A stretch of DNA of 64,000 nucleotides from CAISCU01 sp943361925 (lineage in GTDB: Bacteria; Bacteroidota; Bacteroidia; UKL13-3): contig CALRIT020000001.1 in the NCBI GenBank assembly GCA_943361925.1, positions 124,001 through 188,000 on the forward strand. Direction: 5' to 3'. Under the pieces are notes generated by a model. That model saw nothing but the letters and a program-made list of their open reading frames with translations, had not been told where the DNA came from and made no database searches. Positions 37,052 through 45,251 of the stretch are shown here, piece by piece. The position numbers and the translations under genes are program-made. Numbering within the stretch: the stretch's first letter is position 1; each line of letters begins with the position of its first letter.

Positions 37052-38510
37052 TTACAAATTGCTTAATGAGTTTAATGTTTGATTCGTAAGTGTATAGCTC
37101 TTGATATGCTTTTTTACCTGCATTTCTCATTGCATCAATTTTCTCATCAGGTATTGATTTTAGGATTTTGACAATATCCTTAACTTCTTCTGGATGGATA
37201 ATTAAACCATATTCAGTGAATGGAATAATTGAATTATGAGGTAAAATGTGAACATCAGAAATATAAACAGGAATTGAACCTTGTTGAAGAGCTTCCATTA
37301 TTCTAAAACTTGTTGCTCCATATCCTCTTGGGCAAAAAGTAAAGGTTGATTTTGCCAATAATTCACAAAAATCAGGTAAATCTAATCTTCTACCATTTAC
37401 ATAATAACGGCCTGCCAATCGAGTAGTTCTAATTAAATTGGTTCTAATCGGATGGTTATCGTTTCCAACAAAATTTGCTATGTATTTTTTTGGAACATCA
37501 AAAGTCCATGCATGTGGTTGGCATAATAATGGAAGAGCATAATCAATTCTTTTACCGGCCATGGCAAAAACCATGATATCCAACTCAGAAATATCATTCA
37601 AGATACCATCATCATACTGCACAATGGTATAATACTTTAAGTTTCTTGGTAAAGAATCGATAAAAGCTTGAAGCTTCATTATTGAAACTGCATCTTTTCC
37701 ATAATTATTAATCACATAATAACTAGTCCATAAAATTGGCAAATAAACTCTTCCTTCAAATGTTTCAGGTAATTCTGGCATTGAATCACTTTGCAAGAAA
37801 TATTCAATTTCAAATATTCTTGAATTGTCTTCAGGATATTTAATGGGCATTGGTGGCCTGAATTCCATTGGAACAAATGTTTCAGGTACTTTTGGAAGTA
37901 AATTGGTTCTAATCCAAAAAGCATCACCCCAACCGGTATCACCACACCAAACTGTTTCTACTCTGGTAAACTCATTTAAAATTTCATCAAGTTCATTTAT
38001 CTGAGTACAACCTTCATATAATTCTGCTTGATTAACCTCAGAATAAACAAAATCAACATGCTTTAAGGTTTCTAAACCACCTTGCAAAACAAACTTTTCA
38101 TAACCCTGCACATCCATTACCAATAAATTGAGTGAATCAGTTTTTAATGAATCCAACCTGATCACTTTTACATCTATTGTTCCGGTAAACTCAATTTCTG
38201 GATGAACCTCTAAATGTTTTTTAGGTTTTAATAATGAATTGCTTTGGCCCTGATTATTGTTTTCGATGTTCATTTGAAGAATAGATTCTTCTAAACCACA
38301 AGCAGCATTTACCAATTCTACACTTGGTTTATGCTTAAATCTTTCTTGTAAAACACTAAATGCATTTGGTGAAGGCTCAACAAAAAGCACATTAAATATT
38401 TCATTTTCTACATAGGTAGAATATTCCTGCCCATGGTGAGCACCTACATGAATTACACCGGTTGGATTAATTTTGTATTTCTCTATAATATCTGTTAGGT
38501 TAATTAGCAT
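37035..38510 (-). CDS. FkbM methyltransferase / exostosin-like glycosyltransferase fusion
   Basis: The 491-aa protein has two parts. Residues ~1-215 form an FkbM-type SAM methyltransferase (PTGVIHVGAHHGQEYSTY, VLFVEPSPNAF, LLVMDVQGYEKFVLQGG). Residues ~240-490 resemble exostosin/GT47 enzymes (STFTFCPRGYGATSFRIMEA, GSIPVYISDVHILP). O-methylating and glycosylating activities in one chain suggest a capped or methylated sugar product. It overlaps both adjacent glycosyltransferase genes by 7-17 nt. Confidence 0.8.
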   Translation of the reverse strand: MLINLTDIIEKYKINPTGVIHVGAHHGQEYSTYVENEIFNVLFVEPSPNAFSVLQERFKHKPSVELVNAACGLEESILQMNIENNNQGQSNSLLKPKKHLEVHPEIEFTGTIDVKVIRLDSLKTDSLNLLVMDVQGYEKFVLQGGLETLKHVDFVYSEVNQAELYEGCTQINELDEILNEFTRVETVWCGDTGWGDAFWIRTNLLPKVPETFVPMEFRPPMPIKYPEDNSRIFEIEYFLQSDSMPELPETFEGRVYLPILWTSYYVINNYGKDAVSIMKLQAFIDSLPRNLKYYTIVQYDDGILNDISELDIMVFAMAGKRIDYALPLLCQPHAWTFDVPKKYIANFVGNDNHPIRTNLIRTTRLAGRYYVNGRRLDLPDFCELLAKSTFTFCPRGYGATSFRIMEALQQGSIPVYISDVHILPHNSIIPFTEYGLIIHPEEVKDIVKILKSIPDEKIDAMRNAGKKAYQELYTYESNIKLIKQFVNGILQ

Positions 38511-39244
38511 ACCTCAATCCTTTCCCAATTTTCAGGAATAATATCAACTGAATCTAAATGAGCATTGGCAGGCCCAAACCATATTGATGGAGCAATTACC
38601 CTTTTATTTTCATTTTTGTTTAACCAAGCAGCCCACCAAGAATAACTACTGTTAGAAATTATTTGGTGCTCACATCTTGCCATTAAAAACAAATCTTCAA
38701 TTGGGTTTCTCTCCCAAGAGAATGAGAATTGAGGCCCAATAAAGTTTTCTCTTGCCCATTCAATATCATCACTAAAAATCAGGAATTCTGAATTAGGAAA
38801 TTTACTGATTGCTTCCTGAAAATAGCTCATTGGCATAACAGGAAACTGAGCTTGTAAAAACAAATAATCACCTCTTCTTACATGAATAGCCACTTTTTTA
38901 ATGGGTTCATCATTTCTATTGTGCCAAAATGCCCATAACACTTCTGCTCTTGCATGAGCAAAATACTTTTCAGATTGAAAATATCCATTTAATTCAGGAT
39001 TTCTCATTTTAGGAATCTCAACAAATGAATGAACCTTTTCATTGTAGAAATTATGAATCACATCTGGGCCACCAGGAGCCGGATTAAAAACAGGAAGGTG
39101 AGCAAAGAAATCTTTGTATTCTGGATGAGCAAATGATTTTGGAATTCTTAATTCATAACCATGTGTTTTGGCATAACCAATTGCTGCAGCTATTTGGAAT
39201 AAATTGTTTCCAAATCTACCATAGCATTTACAAGTAACTATCAT
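38504..39244 (-). CDS. alpha-1,2-fucosyltransferase family (GT11) protein
   Basis: The 246-aa protein has the GT11 motifs: GRFGNNLFQIAAAIGYAKTH near the N-terminus, the nucleotide-binding VAIHVRRGDYL (residues ~123-133) and SNSSYSWWAAWLN. The family transfers fucose from GDP-fucose. GDP-fucose would have to come from the host, since no biosynthesis genes are here. Confidence 0.88.
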   Translation of the reverse strand: MIVTCKCYGRFGNNLFQIAAAIGYAKTHGYELRIPKSFAHPEYKDFFAHLPVFNPAPGGPDVIHNFYNEKVHSFVEIPKMRNPELNGYFQSEKYFAHARAEVLWAFWHNRNDEPIKKVAIHVRRGDYLFLQAQFPVMPMSYFQEAISKFPNSEFLIFSDDIEWARENFIGPQFSFSWERNPIEDLFLMARCEHQIISNSSYSWWAAWLNKNENKRVIAPSIWFGPANAHLDSVDIIPENWERIEVC

Positions 39245-39248
39245 AGGT

Positions 39249-39959
39249 TTATAGGTTTTCTATTAGTTCAATAATTTCTTCACCCTTTTTTAAATTGTAG
39301 CTGGCATGTTTAAGCCATTCGCTTCCATCATGCACTTCATGTTGGTACTGCATACCTGGAACAACATAAAAGCATTTCTGAGATTTAAGCCATAAGTAAT
39401 TAAACCATAATGTATCTGTACCCATAATTTCAGGGTTAAAATCAAATACTTCTAAGTATGAATGTTTATTTACCACATAATTGCAGGTATTCAATAAACA
39501 ACCCATTTCACTTTCATGTAAAAATGGTTTTATGTCATGGAAAGCAAATAATTTTCCAGAATAGCACTGATAATTAAACTGAGGTTTTGCAAAGTCTGGG
39601 CAAAAAATTACATCATCAATTTTAAGGTCAGAACTAAGCATTGGAAAAACTGCATCCAAATACGAAGAATCAATAATATTGTCTGAATCAAACAAAATGC
39701 ACCAATCGTTTGAAGCTTTTTTAATCGATTCAACCTTATTTAAACTCATACCTAAATTTTCTTCATTTCGGTAAATTTTAACTTTCGGGCCAAATGGATC
39801 GGTTAACCTTACTAATTCCTGAAAATTTGGGATTAATGAACAGTCATCTACAATTATGATTTCAGAAATTCTATCATCATTAACTACCTGTTCAAATGCT
39901 CTAATTACTTTATCTGTTCTGTTGTAATTAGTAATACAAAGGCTTAATTGTTTAATCAT
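39249..39959 (-). CDS. family 2 glycosyltransferase, first gene of the glycan/terminase unit
   Basis: The 236-aa protein has the GT-A fold signatures of GT2: LCITNYNRTDKVIRAFEQV, ISEIIIVDDCS and WCILFDSDNIID (DxD-like). It starts 4 nt after late promoter D, so it is the first gene of a unit running through the other sugar-modifying genes to the terminase. Confidence 0.85.
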   Translation of the reverse strand: MIKQLSLCITNYNRTDKVIRAFEQVVNDDRISEIIIVDDCSLIPNFQELVRLTDPFGPKVKIYRNEENLGMSLNKVESIKKASNDWCILFDSDNIIDSSYLDAVFPMLSSDLKIDDVIFCPDFAKPQFNYQCYSGKLFAFHDIKPFLHESEMGCLLNTCNYVVNKHSYLEVFDFNPEIMGTDTLWFNYLWLKSQKCFYVVPGMQYQHEVHDGSEWLKHASYNLKKGEEIIELIENL

Positions 39960-39963
39960 AACT

Positions 39964-39998
39964 CAAAATTATGATTGTGCGAACGCATGGCAGGGGAC
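39964..39998 (-). promoter_or_regulatory. putative phage late promoter D (glycan/terminase unit)
   Basis: Minus strand: GTCCCC (39998-39993), 25 nt, TTTG (39967-39964). Here the -7-like box TAATTTTG is a perfect TAnnTTTG. ATG 39959 follows after 4 nt (AGTT). Confidence 0.75.
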
Positions 39999-40000
39999 AC

Positions 40001-40033
40001 AAAAAAAGCCTACACTTTAAAATGTAGGCTTTT
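40001..40033 (-). terminator. Rho-independent terminator (possibly bidirectional)
   Basis: AAAGCCTACA and TGTAGGCTTT form a perfect stem with an 8-nt loop, flanked by an A-run that is a T-run on the minus strand. It ends the transcript of the small secreted protein gene and lies just before late promoter D. Confidence 0.85.
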
Positions 40034-40061
40034 GTAATCAAATTCACTCTCAATATATCTT

Positions 40062-40346
40062 TCAACAATTAACCAATCCGTACCATAATCGGTTATAAGA
40101 TAAATTTTCAGGAGGTTTGATTGTAGGCTTAATGTGTTTTGAACTTTTAGCAACCTCATTTTGCATAGGTGGCCACTTTAAAAAACTCACTAATCCTTCA
40201 GATGGAATCATAAGAATGCCCGGTTGCAAATCGTAAACAATAGATTGCTCCATTTTTACAGATGCTTCTGGCGTACTTTTTTCCATCACACTAGCCATTG
40301 CAAACATGCAAAAGCCGGCAAATAATAAAAGAATAAAATTCTTCAT
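40062..40346 (-). CDS. small secreted phage protein
   Basis: The 94-aa protein has an N-terminal signal peptide (MKNFILLLFAGFCMFAMAS) and a mature part of about 75 residues with no recognised family. It is flanked by a variant late-promoter motif upstream and a terminator downstream, so it may be a separate transcript. Confidence 0.6.
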   Translation of the reverse strand: MKNFILLLFAGFCMFAMASVMEKSTPEASVKMEQSIVYDLQPGILMIPSEGLVSFLKWPPMQNEVAKSSKHIKPTIKPPENLSYNRLWYGLVNC

Positions 40347-40378
40347 AATTGTTTTGTGTTGATGATTAATTGGTAAAT

Positions 40379-40412
40379 CAAAATTATTGAATTCAGGAAA
40401 TGAGTAAGGGAT
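40379..40412 (-). promoter_or_regulatory. variant late-promoter motif (24-nt spacing)
   Basis: Minus strand: ATCCCT (40412-40407), 24 nt, TTTG, with a perfect -7 box TAATTTTG. One base shorter than the five main copies, and with a leader of about 30 nt to ATG 40346. Listed separately because it departs from the pattern. Confidence 0.4.
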
Positions 40413-40419
40413 GAGCCCA

Positions 40420-40635
40420 CTAAATTATATTCTGCAATATTCCATCAATAAAATCACAAGCATTTTTGCTCTGTTTTATATCATCTTTTAAAATGTTCAT
40501 TTCAATATGATCGTTTGGCATATTTGAGGCTGAAAAAATGATTAACTCTTTTACAGATGTTACCATTTCTATTAACTTTTCGCGTGAATGTTTTTCAATA
40601 AAACCACTCAATTGTGCTGATTTTGCTGCTTCCAT
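40420..40635 (-). CDS. hypothetical phage protein
   Basis: The 71-aa helical protein lies 4 nt after the antirepressor-like gene and is probably cotranscribed with it. No family recognised. Confidence 0.5.
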   Translation of the reverse strand: MEAAKSAQLSGFIEKHSREKLIEMVTSVKELIIFSASNMPNDHIEMNILKDDIKQSKNACDFIDGILQNII

Positions 40636-40639
40636 TGTA

Positions 40640-41221
40640 TTAGGCTTTAATGTTTAAACTTAATTGACCAGATAATTCTTGCTCATTTATTTCTCTTAAT
40701 TGCTTTTTAAGAGCATTCATTTTATTGAGCAATTCATTTCTTTGGGCAGTAATACTCAAAATCAGTTCATCAATTTTTCTTCTTTCGGCCAAATTCTTTT
40801 CATAAACCTGGTATTTACCATAAAAGTGGTCGAAAAGCACTTTGTAACACTCTTTTTTGAATTCAATCAATTTAGGCTTTGCATTGGCCGAAACCTTTGA
40901 TGCATCTATAGAAAACAGCCAACCATGTACAAATTCTATCGGAAGGGTTTGCATCGGGAAAAGCCTATTTTTAGCATCCAAACCCCTCCGTACAGCGTGC
41001 TTTGGTCCTAAAATTGGGTCATTTTTTATACCAAGCCACGCTGAGTTAGCGTGTAATCCAATAGCATCCATAATTGGTTTTAATGCAACATGAATTGTTC
41101 CATCAATGTCACAAATACACTGAATTTTTGTTTGATGGAACTTAACAATAGTAATTTTTGATTCTGTGGAATTCTCAACATCCTGCTGAAATTGTTCCTG
41201 TTCTGTTGTTTTGGCTTTCAT
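40640..41221 (-). CDS. phage antirepressor-like protein (P22_AR_N type)
   Basis: The 193-aa protein has an N-terminal segment typical of P22 antirepressor N domains (HVALKPIMDAIGLHANSAW, LPIEFVHGWLFSIDASKV) and a C-terminal coiled coil (LSITAQRNELLNKMNALKKQ). These proteins bind and inactivate a phage repressor. It is unusually placed in the middle of the late region, and its 5' leader carries a strong RNA structure. Confidence 0.8.
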   Translation of the reverse strand: MKAKTTEQEQFQQDVENSTESKITIVKFHQTKIQCICDIDGTIHVALKPIMDAIGLHANSAWLGIKNDPILGPKHAVRRGLDAKNRLFPMQTLPIEFVHGWLFSIDASKVSANAKPKLIEFKKECYKVLFDHFYGKYQVYEKNLAERRKIDELILSITAQRNELLNKMNALKKQLREINEQELSGQLSLNIKA

Positions 41222-41245
41222 TTTTCAAAAATGATATAAAAGAAA

Positions 41246-41324
41246 AACCCCCGGTGGCCAAAACAACAGTATCGACAAGCGACATTTTGTTAATCGGATT
41301 GACTACCGATTCACCGAGGGTTTT
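41246..41324 (-). promoter_or_regulatory. structured leader / possible attenuator of the antirepressor gene
   Basis: On the minus-strand RNA, a ~13-bp outer stem (AAAACCCTCGGTG with CACCGGGGGTTTT, one U-G pair) encloses about 55 nt with an inner AATCGG/CCGATT hairpin, and is followed by a U-rich run, as in a terminator. It lies between a promoter at 41383-41415 and the antirepressor ATG at 41221. A 60-codon frame (ATG 41357) runs through it. Confidence 0.55.
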
Positions 41325-41382
41325 ACGAAATAAGTTTAATAATTTGAAGGCTTGCATTTTTGAATACTGTTTTTTGGCATTT

Positions 41383-41415
41383 CAAAGGTATGTCGAAAAA
41401 AATCAAAAAAGCAAA
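41383..41415 (-). promoter_or_regulatory. promoter of the antirepressor transcript
   Basis: Minus strand: TTTG (41415-41412), 21 nt, and a perfect TACCTTTG (41390-41383). No GTCCC element, so it differs from the late class and looks like a host-type promoter. The predicted transcript would begin about 155 nt before the antirepressor start. Confidence 0.5.
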
Positions 41416-41446
41416 TAAAAAGAAAAAGCACCCCCGAAGGAGTGCC
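41416..41446 (-). terminator. terminator of the capsid unit
   Basis: Minus strand: GCACTCC, a 5-nt loop and GGGGTGC pair (one wobble), followed by TTTTTCTTTTT. It lies about 40 nt after the stop of the 198-aa tail-like gene. Confidence 0.8.
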
Positions 41447-41485
41447 CTAACCTATGATGAAACAAAGCTACCCTAGCTGTAATAA

Positions 41486-42082
41486 TTAATCGGCAAACAA
41501 TGTTTGCGTAAATGAACCAGCACCGCTACCACCCCAACTTCCACTTCCAACTTTTACAGCACCTTCAAAGAAACGAACTGCACATGGATCATCTACTTCC
41601 AAAGTTACCTCTGTTGTAGGGTTTGATGTTGGGTTATTACCAAAACCAATTGGTGAAGTAGCCAATCTTACCGGAAAGCCGTAAGCTCCCATTAAAATTT
41701 GCTCACCTTGTTTGGTGCGAATAATGGCAAACAACCTGGTATCTTTTAAACCTGTTAAAGTACCCAATAGCTTGCTGGCTCTTGTTGGGATATTTACTTT
41801 TAATGTTTGTTTGAAGCTTTTCGCGTCAAGCTCACCTTGTAAATCAGATTTAAAATCACCAGTCATATCTGTATGGTAAATCTCAGCAGCAAGTTTGTTT
41901 TGTTTCAAACAAAGGTTTGCACTAATAGTTACCAAATCATCAGGATCGGTTATGTTTTCTTCCGGGTTTGGTGCAACCACATCTGGCCACGAAAATACAT
42001 CAGCATATTTGCCAATGGCAATATGGCTAATGCCCGGTAAGTTGTTAGTACCTTCTACGAAGGAAATTTCTGCTAATTCCAT
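41486..42082 (-). CDS. phage structural protein, possibly tail tube
   Basis: The 198-aa protein is beta-rich and ends in a Gly/Ser-rich tail (VGSGSWGGSGAGSFTQTLFA). It is the last gene of the capsid unit and overlaps its neighbour by 10 nt. Size and composition suit a major tail tube protein, but the family is not recognised with certainty. Confidence 0.5.
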   Translation of the reverse strand: MELAEISFVEGTNNLPGISHIAIGKYADVFSWPDVVAPNPEENITDPDDLVTISANLCLKQNKLAAEIYHTDMTGDFKSDLQGELDAKSFKQTLKVNIPTRASKLLGTLTGLKDTRLFAIIRTKQGEQILMGAYGFPVRLATSPIGFGNNPTSNPTTEVTLEVDDPCAVRFFEGAVKVGSGSWGGSGAGSFTQTLFAD

Positions 42083-42360
42083 TTTTCTGGTTGTTTTAGT
42101 GTTACATGAACATTTCTAAAATTTAACTTAGTGCCAATTATTGGGCTATCAAGTATTACAGGCTCATGAGCACTTAAAAACTCTATTTCGCTGTTGGCTA
42201 CAAAGCTTTTATTTGCCGGGTTTGAGATTAAACTTAATTCACCCGATTTGAATTGTACAAATACTTCTGCACTATGGGCAGTTTCTTTATTAGAAAAAGT
42301 ACCGGTAGCCTTGTAAAGACTACCGGATACTTGTTCTACTATTGTCAAATCAATTGGCAT
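42073..42360 (-). CDS. small phage structural protein
   Basis: The 95-aa beta-rich protein lies 5 nt after the capsid gene and overlaps the next gene by 10 nt. Location suggests a head decoration or head-tail protein; no recognised family. Confidence 0.55.
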   Translation of the reverse strand: MPIDLTIVEQVSGSLYKATGTFSNKETAHSAEVFVQFKSGELSLISNPANKSFVANSEIEFLSAHEPVILDSPIIGTKLNFRNVHVTLKQPEKWN

Positions 42361-42365
42361 ACTAC

Positions 42366-43352
42366 TTAGTATCTGTAGTAAGTTTGAGTACCACTAATTG
42401 AATTTGCTAATCCACTGGCACTACCACCGGCAAATCCTACAAATACCAATTGGTTTGTCCAGAAACCAACTCCAAGGTGGAAACGGAAGAAAAGTTTCAC
42501 TTTGTAATCCAATTTTTGGATATCGGTAATAGCCGGTTTGTCAAATTTATCAACCAATTTCAAAAGGTTTCCATCAGGTGTAGCAAACATAAATTTGCCT
42601 GCAGTCATTTCAGGAACACCAATTAAAGGAATTTTCTTTAATGGAGATCTTGCGATTTCCAATTTCTCGGTACCAACCAAAAATGGATAAGTGTTCAACA
42701 TGTCTTCAACGTAATTATCCAAATCCTCTTCGCTCAAGAAAATTGCTTTAATTTTTCCGCGAATAGCTTTAGGAATACGTTTTTCAAACAAGGTAACATT
42801 ATCAACCATGCTCGAGCTGGTAAATGCCGATAATGGAATTTGGTACATTGGATTATCAGCAGAAAGCAATCCTAATTCAAGCATTTTTTCAACTCCATTC
42901 ATAGAGTTTCCAAAAGTGCCTAAAGCATTAGAATTGTAACGGCCTCTTACCATCAGGTAATTCACATTTTCCTGAGCTTTTGGCATCAATTCCTTATCCA
43001 TAATGTATTTAGAAATGCTCTTCTCAGGCAAATCCAAATCCTCTTCATTCAACTCACCAAGCCATGATGCTTCAATTTCATCAGGAATAATTGGAAAGTT
43101 AATTTTTTGGTCATAAGCAACCAAAATGTTTGGTTTGATAGTTGTTTCACCAACTTCATTCCATTCAGGTTTAAAACCCTGAATCACATCACTGGTAATA
43201 GAGTTAATTGCCGGAAATTGGCCTTTAACTCTTGTAATGGTTCTCATATAAGGGTCAATTACTGACCCTGTATTGTAAACCATTGCAGCAATTTCTTTGC
43301 TGTTTACGCGAAAGTAATTGCCTAATTCTGATACGAGTTTATCGATATTCAT
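42366..43352 (-). CDS. major capsid protein
   Basis: The 328-aa protein directly follows the protease/scaffold gene, is of typical capsid length, and contains long segments suited to an HK97-like fold (PFLVGTEKLEIARSPLKKIP, GKFMFATPDGNLLKLVDKF). Assignment rests on position, size and general resemblance to Bacteroidota phage capsids. Confidence 0.75.
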   Translation of the reverse strand: MNIDKLVSELGNYFRVNSKEIAAMVYNTGSVIDPYMRTITRVKGQFPAINSITSDVIQGFKPEWNEVGETTIKPNILVAYDQKINFPIIPDEIEASWLGELNEEDLDLPEKSISKYIMDKELMPKAQENVNYLMVRGRYNSNALGTFGNSMNGVEKMLELGLLSADNPMYQIPLSAFTSSSMVDNVTLFEKRIPKAIRGKIKAIFLSEEDLDNYVEDMLNTYPFLVGTEKLEIARSPLKKIPLIGVPEMTAGKFMFATPDGNLLKLVDKFDKPAITDIQKLDYKVKLFFRFHLGVGFWTNQLVFVGFAGGSASGLANSISGTQTYYRY

Positions 43353-43369
43353 TTTAAAAAAAATTAAGC

Positions 43370-44677
43370 TTAGTTAAACATTGCTTTTGCTGATTCAATG
43401 TGCTCAGCACCTTCTTCAGCATAAGTTGCAATTCCTTTGTTTTCGCTACCTTTTTTACCATCATCAATGGTATTGGTAGTTGCACCTTTAATCAAGTCGT
43501 ATTTTTCCTGAAGAGATGTAAGGTTTGTATTTGCCTCAGTTAAAGAATTGGTTGCAGTTTGTAAAGCTGTTTCATTTTCGCTTAAAGTAGCAGTTAAATC
43601 ACTTACTTCTTTAGATTTTAAGCCAATTAAAGCATTAATTGCTTCAATGTTTTCAGCAGTTAAATCTACTTCAACAGATGCCTGGTCTTGGGCAAATTGT
43701 ACACCAAGTACAGAAGCCAAAGCCACCTGAGTGGCTAATAATTGTATTTTCATGTCGTTAGTATTGGCAAATAAAGGTGAGCCGGTTCCGCTATTAAATT
43801 TTGGAGATTGAGATAATTCATCAATGGCATTTACAGCACTGGCAAAATCTCCAATTTCATCTACAAGGCCATTTTCTAAGGCTTCTTTGCTATAAAACAT
43901 AGCACCTTTAAAAATGTCTTCATTATCGCTCAAGTTTTGGCGATTTTGTTTTACATCATCAATAAAAAAGTTTACAAACTTTTCTAAGTCTGCTTTCATC
44001 AATTCATCTTTACCTTCTAAAAGCTCTCTATAGCTTTCATTTTTCTTAGAAGATTGAGGTGCATAAACAGTTTTAATTTCAATGCCTCTATCTGCATAAT
44101 GCTTTGTGAAATCAGCGATTTTAATATAAGCACCAACAGAACCAACTTCAGAAACATTACCAGAAATAATCATTTTTTGGCCTGCACTGGCAATCCAATA
44201 AGCAGCACTTGCAGCCATTCCATTAATAAATGAAACAACCGGTTTTTGTGCCGATTTCATAATTTGAGTTAGTAATTCAACTGCATTTCCTTCACCACCA
44301 CCAGAATCAATATTTAAAATAACACCCTTAATGTTTGGGTTATCTAATGAGGCTTGCAGTAAGGATGCTTTGGTTTCTGTTCCGGCAGAACCACAATATT
44401 GGTCGGCTTTAGTAATTGGCCCTTTAATGTCGATAACGGCAACTGACCCTTTTGGGGCTTGATTAACCGGGCTTGATTCTCCATACTCAGAAATAAAGTA
44501 AACAGGACTACCTGCAATAACAGCTTCTCTAATAATAGGTGAATTCTCTTCCTGTTGTTCTGCTTGCTGGCCATTTAATAAGCCATGAACTACAGGAAAA
44601 TAAGATTCAGCAAATGATTGATGAATTAACCATTTAGCTGATAAAATGTGACCTATATGAACTACTCTTCTTGTCAT
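43370..44677 (-). CDS. S49/SppA-type head maturation protease with C-terminal scaffold region
   Basis: The ~435-aa protein has an S49 peptidase domain (VAVIDIKGPITKADQYCG, GVILNIDSGGGEGNAVELL, catalytic Ser in NGMAASAAYWIAS, then EVGSVGAYI) and a C-terminal coiled-coil region (~residues 330-415) typical of fused scaffold domains. It would cleave scaffold and capsid during head assembly. The frame extends to a GTG at 44695, but late promoter A has its TTTG at 44689-44686, so ATG 44677 is the start. Confidence 0.85.
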   Translation of the reverse strand: MTRRVVHIGHILSAKWLIHQSFAESYFPVVHGLLNGQQAEQQEENSPIIREAVIAGSPVYFISEYGESSPVNQAPKGSVAVIDIKGPITKADQYCGSAGTETKASLLQASLDNPNIKGVILNIDSGGGEGNAVELLTQIMKSAQKPVVSFINGMAASAAYWIASAGQKMIISGNVSEVGSVGAYIKIADFTKHYADRGIEIKTVYAPQSSKKNESYRELLEGKDELMKADLEKFVNFFIDDVKQNRQNLSDNEDIFKGAMFYSKEALENGLVDEIGDFASAVNAIDELSQSPKFNSGTGSPLFANTNDMKIQLLATQVALASVLGVQFAQDQASVEVDLTAENIEAINALIGLKSKEVSDLTATLSENETALQTATNSLTEANTNLTSLQEKYDLIKGATTNTIDDGKKGSENKGIATYAEEGAEHIESAKAMFN

Positions 44678-44685
44678 TGTAGTAT

Positions 44686-44720
44686 CAAAGGTCACATTTG
44701 AAGCCTAATCAATAAGGGAC
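44686..44720 (-). promoter_or_regulatory. putative phage late promoter A (capsid unit)
   Basis: Minus strand: GTCCCT (44720-44715), 25 nt, TTTG (44689-44686), with -7-like GACCTTTG. ATG 44677 follows after 8 nt. The run after GTCCC is TTATT, close to copies B and C. Confidence 0.65.
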
Positions 44721-44741
44721 GCTCCCAATAGTATCAGCCAA

Positions 44742-45206
44742 TTATACCGGAATTGTACCTGTAAAAAATGGAGGTGGAAAAGTTTGAACTCCCGAAAATT
44801 CAAAATTATATCCGGCATCTGTTTGCTCATAAATAAAGTTTAATCCATTTACCGAAACATCACCAAACCAAATGTATTTGCCGTTTTTATCTCTAACAAT
44901 AATGCAGAAGAATGAATTAATCATTTCTTCAAACAACTGTATAACATCAGATTTATGTTTAGGCATTACTCCTTTAATTACAATCTCATAAATAGTACCC
45001 TGATCTGTTAATTTTGGTTGAAGGTCTACCTCAAGTCGCTTATCAGTACTATATCCTTCATAAAAAACAGCACCACCCATACTTGGAGCAGATGATAAAA
45101 TTTGATTAATTATACTCAATGGTGAAATGCTTGCAGAATTTGCAAACCAAAAACTTTCGTATCCTGGTATATTTTTTTGAGCTTCTAAATGTGGAAATGA
45201 ATTCAT
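44742..45206 (-). CDS. hypothetical phage structural protein
   Basis: The 154-aa protein precedes the capsid unit and begins MNSFPHLEAQKNIPGYESFW. It looks globular and mixed alpha/beta, and no family is recognised. Located outside promoter A's unit, it may be expressed with the upstream gene. Confidence 0.55.
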   Translation of the reverse strand: MNSFPHLEAQKNIPGYESFWFANSASISPLSIINQILSSAPSMGGAVFYEGYSTDKRLEVDLQPKLTDQGTIYEIVIKGVMPKHKSDVIQLFEEMINSFFCIIVRDKNGKYIWFGDVSVNGLNFIYEQTDAGYNFEFSGVQTFPPPFFTGTIPV

Positions 45207-45251
45207 TTTTGTATTTTTTATTATTGGGTTATATGTAGCAAAGATTTTTTT

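Noticed and set aside
36425..39959. Glycan genes as a separate later insertion (moron) with its own promoter and terminator
   Set aside because: They start at a late promoter of the same class as the structural units and continue without a terminator into the terminase genes.
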